A stretch of 64,000 bases of DNA from Pontibacillus sp. HMF3514 (GCF_009858175.1 NZ_CP047393.1:496001-560000); one strand, 5' to 3'; shown: positions 33,072 through 41,972, counted from the stretch's first letter. Numbers and translations: made by a program. The notes: generated by a model not told the origin, from the sequence alone.

Positions 33072-34093
33072 ACATCCGTGCGCTAATTATACGTATTTTA
33101 CGACAGTTCCGAAGAGATAAACGTTCAATGGCACTTATGATTGTTGCTCCATTACTCGTTTTAACCTTAATGTGGCTAGTATTTGATGGCGATCGCTATG
33201 AGCCAGAAATTGCAGTGGTGGATGTACTAAGCCCATATGTTCAAGTATTAGAAAAGCAGGATGCTGTTATTCAGGAAATGTCAGAAGATGAAGCAATGAA
33301 TGCCCTACAAGATGTTGAAGTGGATGCAATGATTAAAATGGATCAGCAAAGTTTGAAGGTTGCATTGGAGGGGAGTGACCCTTCTACAAATAGCGCAGTG
33401 AAAATGACAATACAACAAGCGATGAAGGAGCTGGGTCATCAAAATTCGCAAATGGAACCAGAATTCACTTATATTCATGGTTCTGAAGATCTTGGTCTGT
33501 TTGATAATGTTGGCCCTGTATTAATTGGATTTTTTGTATTCTTTTTTGTATTTATTATTGGAGGCGTATCATTTCTCCGAGAACGAACACAGGGGACGCT
33601 TGAGCGGTTACTTTCAACTCCATTAAGACGTTGGGAAATTGTGACGGGGTATGTGCTAGGATTCGGCCTATTTACTTTAATTCAGTCCTTTATCATTGCT
33701 GCTTATTCTATATATGTGCTTGATATGTGGATGGACGGATCGTTTTGGTATGTTCTTCTGATCACTTTTCTGCTGGCTATGACGGCGTTAACATTAGGGA
33801 CGTTACTCTCGGCTTATGCGAATAACGAGTTTCAAATGATTCAATTTATTCCTCTTGTCATTGTACCGCAGGTCTTTTTTTCTGGCCTATTTAATCTAGA
33901 TGCATTAGCAGGATGGATCCAGGCAATAGGTAAAATCATGCCACTAACGTACGGGGCTAATGCATTAAGAAATATCATGATTCGTGGAAAAGGGATTGAA
34001 TCTTTTCAAACGGATATCTTAATCTTGATCGGTTTTGCTTTACTATTTTTCTTGTTAAACATAGTGGCATTGAAGAAGCATCGCAAGCTATAA
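33068..34093 (+). CDS. ABC-2 type exporter, permease
   Basis: 341 residues. One N-terminal membrane helix, a large extracytoplasmic loop (about residues 45-150), then five membrane helices, the ABC2_membrane_3 layout. The block SFLRERTQGTLERLLSTPL after the second helix is the usual cytoplasmic coupling segment. It probably forms the homodimeric channel for the preceding ATPase. ATGA overlap with the ATPase gene. Confidence 0.9.
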   Translation: MNIRALIIRILRQFRRDKRSMALMIVAPLLVLTLMWLVFDGDRYEPEIAVVDVLSPYVQVLEKQDAVIQEMSEDEAMNALQDVEVDAMIKMDQQSLKVALEGSDPSTNSAVKMTIQQAMKELGHQNSQMEPEFTYIHGSEDLGLFDNVGPVLIGFFVFFFVFIIGGVSFLRERTQGTLERLLSTPLRRWEIVTGYVLGFGLFTLIQSFIIAAYSIYVLDMWMDGSFWYVLLITFLLAMTALTLGTLLSAYANNEFQMIQFIPLVIVPQVFFSGLFNLDALAGWIQAIGKIMPLTYGANALRNIMIRGKGIESFQTDILILIGFALLFFLLNIVALKKHRKL

Positions 34094-34124
34094 TGAAAAG
34101 TATGAAATAAAGGGGGGATCTGTA

Positions 34125-34778
34125 ATGAGCGATAATGAGATCATGAACAGTATATTACAAGCAGGAGAACTAGACGATCAGCTCACCCCGAAACAACGCC
34201 AAATTCTTCAAGCTGCTGTTGAGATGTTTGCTGAAAAGGGCTATGCTTCCACTTCCACCAGTGAAATAGCTAAGAAAGCTGGTGTCGCTGAGGGAACGAT
34301 TTTCCGCCATTATAAAACCAAAAAAGAACTGCTTTTTGCCATCGTATCTCCGATGATCACGAAGTTTGCTGCACCTTTCTTTGCTCAACACTTTGTAAAG
34401 CAAGTGTTTGATAGAGAAGTGTCTGGGTATGAAGAGTTGCTTAGAAATCTTATTCATAACCGATTTGAATTTGTAAAAGAGAATGTGACACTTTTAAAAA
34501 TCGTTTTGCAAGAGGTGGCTTTTCACGAGGAGCTACAAGAACGATATAAATCTATTTTTAAAGATCATGTGCTTGAGAGCTTTGAGGAGACGGTGGAGCA
34601 TTTTCAGGCAAATGGACAAATTAAAGACTATCCTGTGCATAGTGTGATCCGGCTAACGATATCTACAATTATAGGGTTTTTGGTGACGCGCTTTATTATT
34701 ATGCCTGACTATGATTGGGATGATGAAAAAGAAATTGATCGTACCATCGATTTTATAATGAATGGTTTAGAAAAATAA
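34125..34778 (+). CDS. TetR family regulator of the adjacent ABC exporter
   Basis: 217 residues. N-terminal HTH at about 22-65 (QILQAAVEMFAEKGYASTST, SEIAKKAGVAEGTIFRHYKT) followed by a helical ligand/dimer domain. It is the third gene of the exporter operon, 31 bases after the permease with AAAGGGGGG upstream. The two TGAGT-N4-ACTCA dyads around the operon promoter are its likely autoregulatory operators, with relief by a transported compound. Confidence 0.9.
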   Translation: MSDNEIMNSILQAGELDDQLTPKQRQILQAAVEMFAEKGYASTSTSEIAKKAGVAEGTIFRHYKTKKELLFAIVSPMITKFAAPFFAQHFVKQVFDREVSGYEELLRNLIHNRFEFVKENVTLLKIVLQEVAFHEELQERYKSIFKDHVLESFEETVEHFQANGQIKDYPVHSVIRLTISTIIGFLVTRFIIMPDYDWDDEKEIDRTIDFIMNGLEK

Positions 34779-34782
34779 GCAG

Positions 34783-34817
34783 ATCCCTCCTATCCAATCT
34801 GGAAGGAGGGATTTTCT
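34783..34817. terminator. Terminator of ABC-tetR operon, possibly bidirectional
   Basis: Stem ATCCCTCCT/AGGAGGGAT followed by TTTTCTATTTTT; it reaches the stop of the convergent gene. Confidence 0.8.
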
Positions 34818-35151
34818 ATTTTTGAATCACTTGACCGCCAAATTGTTTACAAAAATCATTGGCTAATGATTCAATTGCCTTCTCATTCCAAGGAGCTCTT
34901 CGATTCTCGTGAATTTCAAGTAGAAGTTGATGCTTTTTAGGCCAGTACGTGATCTCTAAAACCCCTTTTTCTTTTCCTTTTTTGAAATGCCAGTGATAGC
35001 AGCCTTTTTTCGTGCTTAAAGTGGTGCGGTGAGTCATGGTTAATCCATATTGATCAAACGTTTGTTCAATTTCCTCACATACTAATTCTTCATCCAAAGG
35101 CTTTATGTTTTTTAATTTAGAATCGGTAATTTCATACATTAACATATCCAT
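34816..35151 (-). CDS. Conserved-looking protein of unknown function
   Basis: 111 residues, not recognised. Alternating strands (CYHWHFKKGKEKGVLEITYW, QLLLEIHENRRAPW) and a C-terminal helix suggest a small alpha-beta fold. It starts MDMLMYEITDSKLKN; GAGAGAGG lies just before, so either ATG 35151 or 35145 could be used. Convergent with the tetR gene, divergent from the next small gene. Confidence 0.65.
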   Translation of the reverse strand: MDMLMYEITDSKLKNIKPLDEELVCEEIEQTFDQYGLTMTHRTTLSTKKGCYHWHFKKGKEKGVLEITYWPKKHQLLLEIHENRRAPWNEKAIESLANDFCKQFGGQVIQK

Positions 35152-35290
35152 TTTTCCTCTCTCTTGTAATGTTGTATTAATGCATTTGCTTTATCTAGGG
35201 GATTTAAAATACTTGTCACTCCTCGTCCGACTACAAGAGCATGTTCTGTTTACTCTCGAATAGACATGAAGAGAAGGAGGTGTGTTAAGA

Positions 35291-35482
35291 ATGAATGGAA
35301 ATACTTTTTTATATTTCTCATGTATTATTGCTGGCTTTGCACTGATTCGTATTCCATTAAGTGGAGCATTAACCCCATTGGAACCATTCTGTGACCTAAT
35401 AGGTGTCGTTACTGTATTGCTATTTTCATGTATTATTATTTTTAACGGTATAATGTCCTTAATAGGAAGAAGGAAGTTATAA
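35291..35482 (+). CDS. Small two-helix membrane protein
   Basis: 63 residues with two hydrophobic segments (FLYFSCIIAGFALIRI and LIGVVTVLLFSCIIIFNGIM) and a basic C-terminus GRRKL. AGGAGG is 10 bases before the ATG; a GTG at 35282 is too close. Its stop codon touches a strong terminator. Not recognised. Confidence 0.65.
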   Translation: MNGNTFLYFSCIIAGFALIRIPLSGALTPLEPFCDLIGVVTVLLFSCIIIFNGIMSLIGRRKL

Positions 35483-35508
35483 CTCAGACATCTGTCTGAG
35501 TTTTTCTT
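35481..35508 (+). terminator. Terminator after small membrane gene
   Basis: Perfect stem AACTCAGAC/GTCTGAGTT, loop ATCT, then T5. Confidence 0.9.
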
Positions 35509-35533
35509 TTCACTTCATACTCCCTATAAGTGG

Positions 35534-36391
35534 TTATTCGTCTTCCTCGCTGTTTTTTGAAATGATATCCACCAATGATGTAACCGGCAAAAGTTTCTCG
35601 TGTGCTTGTTGAGGTTGATCTGGCGTTAGCCAGACTGCTTTCATACCCATTTGAAGAGCAGGAGCAATTTCATTCATAAAATTATCCCCTATGGAGACCA
35701 CTTCTTCAGGCTGAACCTTATACTGGTTAACGATCTGTTCAAAATGTTCCTTAGTGTGAACAGGTTTTACAGCTGAGGTAATTTTCGTTTCAAAAGCATG
35801 TTGTAATGATAAGTGCTCCAACAAACGCTCTACATCTACTGCATCACTATTGGTTATGAGAACGATCTCCATATCCTCTTTTAGCTTATGAAGAAAGTCA
35901 CGTAATCCAGGTGTCTCTGTGATCCAGCCTTCCCCTTTAGCCATATCTATCTTCGTTTCATTATACGCATTGTGACATGTTTCCATTGGAACTCCATAAT
36001 GTCTAGCTAAGACATATGGGGGCCACCAACCATCACCAATCGCAATCCATCTATCAAAATCGAATGATGAAGCAGGAAAATTAAGAGGTTTGTCATTTTG
36101 ATTATGTAGTTCACCTGACCATGTCTCCGGCATAGATAGTGTTTCTGTGAAAGGGTCCCACGTCCATATCAAATCTTCTTGGGCATCATATACTTTCCCA
36201 ATAGCTAATGGATGCGTTCCTTTTTTCACTTTTTGAAAGTCATGTTGGAAGTTTTCTTGTTGTTCATGGGGTACCAGTTTTTGTAGCTTTTCTGCAAATA
36301 AGTCAAAATGAGCGGTATCTTCGTAAAGCGTTCCGTCTAAATCGAATATGAGAACTTTGCTATTTTCTATAAATGAGTGTGAATGGAGCAT
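35534..36391 (-). CDS. HAD superfamily hydrolase
   Basis: 285 residues. Motif I FDLDGTL (Asp17 and Asp19), motif II LITNSD, Lys in SAVKPVHT and motif IV SIGDNFMNEI define a haloacid-dehalogenase-like phosphohydrolase of subfamily I with an alpha-helical cap. The insertion around residues 80-125, rich in W, P and D, is unusual for the small HADs. Substrate unknown. The TTG at 36397 lies close to AAAGGAAG; the ATG at 36391 is better spaced. Confidence 0.87.
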   Translation of the reverse strand: MLHSHSFIENSKVLIFDLDGTLYEDTAHFDLFAEKLQKLVPHEQQENFQHDFQKVKKGTHPLAIGKVYDAQEDLIWTWDPFTETLSMPETWSGELHNQNDKPLNFPASSFDFDRWIAIGDGWWPPYVLARHYGVPMETCHNAYNETKIDMAKGEGWITETPGLRDFLHKLKEDMEIVLITNSDAVDVERLLEHLSLQHAFETKITSAVKPVHTKEHFEQIVNQYKVQPEEVVSIGDNFMNEIAPALQMGMKAVWLTPDQPQQAHEKLLPVTSLVDIISKNSEEDE

Positions 36392-36554
36392 ATCCAAACT
36401 TCCTTTCGAGTGTCTTATATCATAGTTGGTATGGAAACTAAATCCTTGTTAAATGACCGATATGTCGCACCTTTTTGTTCATAGTATGCTCAATTATGCT
36501 TAGTTTTTCAAGTGCGGGGTAAAGAGTCTAGGTACTTATTCATTCTTGAATTCT

Positions 36555-36582
36555 TTGTTTGGTCTGTTACATTTAGTAGAAT
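36555..36582 (+). promoter_or_regulatory. Candidate promoter of the CAP/SbsA-Ig gene
   Basis: TTGTTT, 16-base spacer, TAGAAT, about 30 bases before the start codon. Confidence 0.4.
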
Positions 36583-36612
36583 AGTAGAAAAAGATTGGAA
36601 GAGGTGGTAAAA

Positions 36613-38481
36613 GTGAGATATAAACAAATATGGTTTATGCTATTTATAACATTTTTCTTATTGATTCCAACAGTTGGGGCAGAAACCACTGTTACAAAAG
36701 AACCGCTTAATCAGGTTGATGCGACTATCGAGTATCTTCCAGAAGGACGACCATCTGGTATTGTTCAGAGCAGTTCACCTAACATCACGTATTACATAAA
36801 GCTATCCTCCTATGATCTTCCTTATGAGATTACGATGTACCTCAATGGAAGAGAAGTGAATGCTAATTATAATGAAGATACTGGAATCATTTCTTACCAG
36901 ACTTCAGGTCTGTCTGGAGAAAATACAGTTAAAGTAACCTTATCGACTTATGGGAAAGAAAATTTAAGCCGTTCTTGGAATTTTGAAGTCGATGATCGTA
37001 CGATATCACCTTTAGTAGGAAAAGATATGAGTCTCTTAGAGCGTGTGCAAAATAATGCTCTTAAACGTGCGAATGAGTATCGAGATGTTATTGGTGTACC
37101 TCAGTTAACAAGCAATGACACTTTACAAGAAACAGCACAAGCTCATGCAAATTATATTGAAGTAAATGAAACGGGCCATACAGAAGTGAGTACAAACGAA
37201 ACGTTATTTACAGGACGAACACCACAAGATCGTACAGCTTATTTTGGTTATGCAAATTATTTTGTTGGTGAAGGGATTACCTATGAGGAACCAGGTGGAC
37301 CAACGGCAATTGATCATTTGTATGATGCACCTTACCATCGTTTAAGTCTGATGAACCCTTTCTATTCTGAAGCAGGAACGGGCTACAATGGTGATGGTGA
37401 TTTCGTTATTAATTTTGGAGGCTTGGGTAATCAAGGGGAGAGTCAGGTTGTTCTTTATCCTTATGAAGGACAAGCACAAGCTAAGGTATCCTGGTTAGCT
37501 TTTGAAGAGCCTAATCCATTACGTTTCTTTGGTAAAAATAAGATATGGACTGGTTACCCGATATCCTTTGCTTACTTTGGGAGACAAAGTGATCGTTTAG
37601 TTGTGCGAAGTTCAAGTTTGGTTGATAGCTCAGGTCAACAAGTCTCTACTTATACTGTTACACCTGAGATGGAAGACCAGGGTAAACATCATCTATTCTT
37701 AATCCCGAAAGAGTTCCTTAAACCAGGTGACACCTACCAAGTACAGGTTAGTGCTTATGTTGAAGAAAAATCAGGAAGCACTAAGGACGTTTCCCGTACT
37801 TGGAGCTTTAAAACGGCTGAAAAAATTGCATTCGACCGTGTATATTTTGAAAAGCATAACGGTACAAACTTCTTAACGTTAGAATGGGCATCAGGAAAGG
37901 ATCCAAATGCTGTTATTACACTTGAAATGAACGGGGAGCGTTATTTACGAAAAGAAGGAAAGCAGCAAACGACCTACAGGGATCTGACTTCAGGGCTATA
38001 CACGATGAGTGTTAATAGTCCACATTTCAATGAAGTGAAAACCTATCAAATTATGATTGAATCAAAAGAAAATTTATATTTTGATTATGATAGTCCTTTG
38101 AATGTTACCAAAGTGTTTGAGGATGGCATGATGGTGGAAGACACAGATGAAGCTGGTGGTAACGAAATACCTATATTTGCTAACTATAAGGAATGGGACG
38201 CAAACCAATCAAGCTACAGTAATGATAAAGTATGGAATATTCGATTTAATAGTTCTATGCTTCCTAGTCAAGTAAATAGTAGTAATATTTATGTGGTTAA
38301 TAATCAGAATGAAAAAGTGGATGTAAACCTCATGCTTGAAAGGAATGGTACTGAAATCGTGGTTACACCACCATCTGGTAACTATGCAAATGGAGATTAC
38401 ACATTAGTGATTCAACCATTGAAGAACAAAGCTGATAAGATCATGGATAATGGGGTTCAAATGCCTTTTAAAGTCCAGTAA
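36613..38481 (+). CDS. Secreted CAP-domain protein with Ig-like (SbsA) C-terminus
   Basis: 622 residues. Signal peptide MRYKQIWFMLFITFFLLIPT(VGA), an N-terminal beta domain (about 30-125), a CAP domain (ALKRANEYRDVIGVPQLTSN; QAHANYIE; DAPYHRLSLMNPFYSEAG), a long beta-rich middle with Ig-like parts, and a C-terminal SbsA-type Ig domain (VWNIRFNSSMLPSQVNSSNI ... DYTLVIQPLKNKADKIMDNG). The latter is shared with the lytic-transglycosylase-like protein at 62041. GTG start with GAGGTGG upstream. Probably cell-wall associated. Confidence 0.85.
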   Translation: MRYKQIWFMLFITFFLLIPTVGAETTVTKEPLNQVDATIEYLPEGRPSGIVQSSSPNITYYIKLSSYDLPYEITMYLNGREVNANYNEDTGIISYQTSGLSGENTVKVTLSTYGKENLSRSWNFEVDDRTISPLVGKDMSLLERVQNNALKRANEYRDVIGVPQLTSNDTLQETAQAHANYIEVNETGHTEVSTNETLFTGRTPQDRTAYFGYANYFVGEGITYEEPGGPTAIDHLYDAPYHRLSLMNPFYSEAGTGYNGDGDFVINFGGLGNQGESQVVLYPYEGQAQAKVSWLAFEEPNPLRFFGKNKIWTGYPISFAYFGRQSDRLVVRSSSLVDSSGQQVSTYTVTPEMEDQGKHHLFLIPKEFLKPGDTYQVQVSAYVEEKSGSTKDVSRTWSFKTAEKIAFDRVYFEKHNGTNFLTLEWASGKDPNAVITLEMNGERYLRKEGKQQTTYRDLTSGLYTMSVNSPHFNEVKTYQIMIESKENLYFDYDSPLNVTKVFEDGMMVEDTDEAGGNEIPIFANYKEWDANQSSYSNDKVWNIRFNSSMLPSQVNSSNIYVVNNQNEKVDVNLMLERNGTEIVVTPPSGNYANGDYTLVIQPLKNKADKIMDNGVQMPFKVQ

Positions 38482-38486
38482 ACCGA

Positions 38487-38521
38487 AGTCCTTACTCCTT
38501 AGATGGAGTAGGGGCTTTTTA
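38487..38521 (+). terminator. Terminator after CAP/SbsA-Ig gene
   Basis: Stem AGTCCTTACTCC/GGAGTAGGGGCT with G-U pairs, then TTTTTAA. Confidence 0.85.
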
Positions 38522-38564
38522 ATTCAGGCAGAGATTTAAAAGTGATTATAAAACCGTCTTTCAT

Positions 38565-38826
38565 TAAAGCAACCTTAATGTGGAAGACTTGGTTTCGAGA
38601 TAAGATGAGTATGGTTCCGTTGCTTTTATTGCAATAAGGAATTCAGCTAATTAGAGCTGGGTCCGTTAACCTTCTCTTCAATAGGGGGAAGGAAACGGTG
38701 AGACTCCAGTGGTATTACGATCGGGCGAGACCCCGCAGAGAGTGGAACGAACGAGGAGGCTCGACCGTGAGTCCACAGGACGCGAACCGTTTCACTGACC
38801 CCTTCCTCTTTTTAACGCAACGGACC
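38565..38826 (+). repeat. Family D intergenic repeat, copy 4 (rearranged)
   Basis: The left flank ACCTTAATGTGGAAGACTTG matches other D copies, but the central dyad (GGGTCCGTTAACC ... CCGTTTCACTGACCCCTT) is in the opposite orientation to copies 2 and 3, like copy 1. Core GACCCCGCAGAGAG and GAACGAGGAGGCTCG is present. Confidence 0.82.
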
Positions 38827-38905
38827 CTCCCACTCACTAAAATGCTTATTCCATCAAATAGCTAAATAACTTATAGTGCATTTTCCATTTTATGTTTTGT
38901 CGTAG

Positions 38906-38911
38906 TATAAT
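38906..38911 (+). promoter_or_regulatory. Candidate -10 element of plsC-like gene
   Basis: Perfect TATAAT, 26 bases before the TTG start; -35 weak (TTCCAT at 17 bases). Confidence 0.4.
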
Positions 38912-38937
38912 AGAGCCCAAGAAAGGAGGATGGTTTC

Positions 38938-39720
38938 TTGCGTACTGTCATTATTTATATTTATGAGGTATTTTATTTAATTAGGCATGCCATTACCATA
39001 AGGCAGGTTAACCGTACATATAAGGGTCGTCCTATCGAAGAAAAGGATCGACGGGTATATTCACAAGCTAGACAATGGGCGCGGCAAACAATGAAACTTG
39101 CTGGAACAAGGGTTTCCATTAAAGGGAATGAGAAATTTCCTGAAGGGCCAGTTCTTATTGCATCAAATCACCAAGGGAATTTTGATATTATGGCGCTATT
39201 AGGTTATCTTGAGGAACCATTTGGATTCATCTCCAAAATAGAGGTAAAGAAAATCCCAGTTGTGCGATCCTGGATGGAAGCTATGCACTGTGTGTTTATT
39301 GATCGAAAGAATCGAAAACAAGCATTAGCGGCTGTTCAACAGGGCATTCACTACCTTGAAGAAGGCCATTCTCTTCTGATTTTCCCTGAAGGGACTCGTA
39401 ATTTTGGAAAAGGATTAAAACCATTCAAATCGGGAGGTCTAAGTATGGCTTCTCAAGCGAATGTGCCTATCGTTCCTGTGGCATTAGAGGGTACATACCG
39501 AGTCATGGAGGAGAACGATGGGAAGGTAAAGCCAGCCAAAGTAGAGATTCAAGTATGTGATCCGATTTTTCCTGAAGAGTACAAAGACTTGCATGCAAAA
39601 GAAGTTGCTGAATTAGTAAAGAAACGTATCACGGAAGCACTTGAAATGATGGAGGGGAATGTACAACCACTACCAAAGAAGACATTCATTCCTTCTGAAT
39701 CAAGAAACATCCAAGGGTAA
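38938..39720 (+). CDS. plsC: 1-acyl-sn-glycerol-3-phosphate acyltransferase (PlsC family)
   Basis: 260 residues. Acyltransferase block I NHQGNFD (the HX4D catalytic pair), block II around VFIDRKNRKQA, block III FPEGTRNFGKG, block IV VPIVPVALEGT. It acylates lysophosphatidate to phosphatidate at the membrane; the N-terminal hydrophobic helix anchors it. The TTG start has AAGGAGG 8 bases upstream. An SRAP gene follows after 54 bases. Confidence 0.93.
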   Translation: MRTVIIYIYEVFYLIRHAITIRQVNRTYKGRPIEEKDRRVYSQARQWARQTMKLAGTRVSIKGNEKFPEGPVLIASNHQGNFDIMALLGYLEEPFGFISKIEVKKIPVVRSWMEAMHCVFIDRKNRKQALAAVQQGIHYLEEGHSLLIFPEGTRNFGKGLKPFKSGGLSMASQANVPIVPVALEGTYRVMEENDGKVKPAKVEIQVCDPIFPEEYKDLHAKEVAELVKKRITEALEMMEGNVQPLPKKTFIPSESRNIQG

Positions 39721-39774
39721 CGGTATCCTGAGTATAATCTGGGATATAATGAATTAAAAAGGAGCAGATATTGA

Positions 39775-40443
39775 ATGTGTGGTCGTTATACATTACTAGC
39801 TGATGAAGTGGAAATTTTAAAGGAATATGGAATTGACCATAAGCTTGAAGAATTTGCACCACGATACAATATCGCACCACGCCAAAATGTTTTAACTGTG
39901 ATTTCGGATGGTGAAAATAACAGGGCTGGCTACTTAAAATGGGGGCTTGTTCCATTTTGGGCTAAGGATCCAGGAATAGGTTACAAAATGATTAATGCTC
40001 GCTCTGAAACGGCTCATGAAAAGCCGAGCTTCAAGCGTCTGCTTCAACGTAAAAGGTGTTTGATATTGGCCGATAGTTTTTATGAGTGGAAAAAAGAAGA
40101 AAATGGTAAGCAACCGATGCGAATTTATAAGGATGATAGGCCCTTTTTCGCTTTTGCTGGATTGTGGGATCGATGGAAACAAGATGATAAAGAACTGGTA
40201 ACCTGTACGATTCTCACTAAAGAAGCAAATGACTTTATGGAGCCGATTCATAAACGTATGCCAGTTATTTTACCAAAAGAAGATGAGGCGTGGTGGATGC
40301 AGCAAGAGGAGCGAGATCTAAATGAGTTGCATGATTATTTACGCTCCTTATCAATCGATGGTTTAGAGGCTTACCCTGTTAGCACTCATGTGAACAATGC
40401 TCGAAATGAAGATGAAGCGTGTATAGAACCCATCACACGCTAA
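39775..40443 (+). CDS. SRAP (HMCES/YedK) family DNA-crosslink protein
   Basis: 222 residues beginning MCGRYT: Cys2, exposed after removal of Met, forms a thiazolidine with abasic sites in single-stranded DNA. Other conserved parts are FAPRYNIAPRQ, WGLVPFWA, NARSETAHEKPSF, CLILADSFYEWK, and the active-site His in PIHKRMPVIL. It protects abasic sites at replication forks. AAAAGGAG precedes the ATG. Likely co-transcribed with plsC or from the short gap between them. Confidence 0.94.
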   Translation: MCGRYTLLADEVEILKEYGIDHKLEEFAPRYNIAPRQNVLTVISDGENNRAGYLKWGLVPFWAKDPGIGYKMINARSETAHEKPSFKRLLQRKRCLILADSFYEWKKEENGKQPMRIYKDDRPFFAFAGLWDRWKQDDKELVTCTILTKEANDFMEPIHKRMPVILPKEDEAWWMQQEERDLNELHDYLRSLSIDGLEAYPVSTHVNNARNEDEACIEPITR

Positions 40444-40560
40444 AATCCTATAGTTGATCAAACGTTTGATTAATGTCTATCACCCAATTAGCTTTATATG
40501 TTAAATTCCCTTTTATAAATAGTTACGATGAACACAAAGCGGATATAAATCATGAAGAAA

Positions 40561-40590
40561 AGCCACGTTTATGCAACGTGGCTTTTCTTT
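40561..40590. terminator. Terminator hairpin between SRAP region and convergent membrane genes
   Basis: Perfect stem AGCCACGTT/AACGTGGCT with flanking A and T runs on both strands; the last codons of the minus-strand gene lie in it. Confidence 0.8.
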
Positions 40591-41087
40591 ATAATAAATT
40601 TATAAAACAACAGCAAAAATGCTTGGACATACAAGTAGATGGGAAAGGAGAAAAAGAATTGATAACCGTTTTTAAAGGTGAAAACACCCATAAGAACATT
40701 AACCTTGTCTACCCCTAAACTAAATAAAGACCAAGCCACTATATATATAACCGTGTATAACCCTTTAATATGTAATTTTTTATAACCATAAATGAAAAAA
40801 TAACCAAATGGGCCATACAGCAAGTACACAACTGCATCCATAATCGTATAGTGTTTCCCATCCATAATATCGTAGAAATCATAGATGTGAGCACCTATGG
40901 AACTATCCAGGATGGTTGCGCTTAAAATTCCATAGAGGATGATTAAACATGTATCCAACTTTTTGTTAAAGAGCTTTGGAAGTAAAAATAAACCGAGGTA
41001 AGAGATTAAAATGAAACAAAGAATATAAATATCATTTGTATCAAACTTTTCCTCTACCAGGAGAATTGATGCCATGATTGAATCCAT
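40569..41087 (-). CDS. Small integral membrane protein, second of a pair
   Basis: 172 residues with about five hydrophobic helices (ILCFILISYLGLFLLP, CLIILYGILSATILD, VVYLLYGPFGYFFIYG, LYTVIYIVAWSLFSLG, IYLYVQAFLLLFYKFI). Aromatic residues are frequent. Family not recognised. Its start region overlaps the 3' end of the upstream gene by 47 bases, so the two are translationally linked. ATG at 41087 touches GAGGG; 41075 is an alternative. Confidence 0.7.
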   Translation of the reverse strand: MDSIMASILLVEEKFDTNDIYILCFILISYLGLFLLPKLFNKKLDTCLIILYGILSATILDSSIGAHIYDFYDIMDGKHYTIMDAVVYLLYGPFGYFFIYGYKKLHIKGLYTVIYIVAWSLFSLGVDKVNVLMGVFTFKNGYQFFFSFPIYLYVQAFLLLFYKFIIKKSHVA

Positions 41088-41532
41088 CCCTCTTCATAAT
41101 AAAGCGTAGTAATATAGAAAATAATAGTAACATACATCCATAAAATCCGATTGTAGTAACAATAGACCAAGTTTTGTATGTGTATAAGTGATTAAGTAAA
41201 TTGATCGATTCCAATATAATAAGGAACATAATGGCTGCTAATATGATTGTTCCTCTTGCAATGAAGGATTTAAATAAGGCAGTGAGGTTCAAAAGGTATA
41301 TAAGAAGAAACGGAATGAAACAGGTTCTATAAAATAAGAACATAATATAATGATAGGGGTTATGGGAAGGGAAAAACAACTTAAGTTCCATGAGTATTGT
41401 AAAAGCTTGCGAGTTCAGGATAACACCTATCATTAAAAATAAAGAAAGTTCTTTTATACTTAATGCTTTCGTTATAAAGATGAAAGAAAGAACCAAAATA
41501 AGAAATATGCTAAGATACAAAGTTAAGATCAA
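41041..41532 (-). CDS. Small integral membrane protein, first of a pair
   Basis: 163 residues, nearly all membrane-embedded: about five helices, and a short basic tail KRDGFNHGINSPGRGKV. TTG start with AAAGGATGAG upstream; the overlapping ATG at 41536 stops after eight codons. Not recognised. Together with the next gene it may make a two-component membrane complex. Codon choice is AT-rich. Confidence 0.65.
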   Translation of the reverse strand: MILTLYLSIFLILVLSFIFITKALSIKELSLFLMIGVILNSQAFTILMELKLFFPSHNPYHYIMFLFYRTCFIPFLLIYLLNLTALFKSFIARGTIILAAIMFLIILESINLLNHLYTYKTWSIVTTIGFYGCMLLLFSILLRFIMKRDGFNHGINSPGRGKV

Positions 41533-41854
41533 TCATGCTCATCCTTTTCTGTATAAGGATTATAAAAATCTTAATGGATAGAAACCATTATGTAGTATAA
41601 ACGGAAACGCGGATTTTATCCTATGGTGCATACAAAAAACCGATCGATTTATCGATCGGTTTTATACATGCTTTTATTCATTAATGAGGCTTAAAAACTT
41701 TTTTAAGACCAACTAAACTTATGTGAATTATTATGAATAATGTGTTTAATCTTACATTGTATAGAATCCAAATGTCAATTTAAACGTATTAATTGTATTA
41801 TGAGGGTTTTGACGAAAAATATGATGGGATAAGGGGGTTGCTAAAATGTAGAAG
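41533..41854. other. Intergenic stretch with one orphan hairpin
   Basis: No gene is supported between the membrane pair and the phosphatase operon. It holds a perfect 12-bp hairpin at 41636-41663 (AAAACCGATCGA and complement, loop TTTA) flanked by A and T runs. It looks like a bidirectional terminator although no gene ends here on either strand. The rest is AT-rich with no clear motif. Confidence 0.6.
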
Positions 41855-41879
41855 GTTTAAGACTTTACCGAATGGGAAA
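41855..41879 (+). promoter_or_regulatory. Candidate sigma-B promoter of the yfkJIH operon
   Basis: GTTTAA, 13-base spacer, GGGAAA; consensus GTTTAA-N13-15-GGGTAT. The homologous B. subtilis operon belongs, to my knowledge, to the general-stress regulon. A TATAAT at 41931 may be a second promoter. Confidence 0.4.
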
Positions 41880-41972
41880 GAAGTACATAGGAAATAATGT
41901 GTTTTCCATGATTGAAAAGGGAATGTTTTATATAATAGAGATGCAAAGTAGATTAAAGTGGTAGGTGATAAA

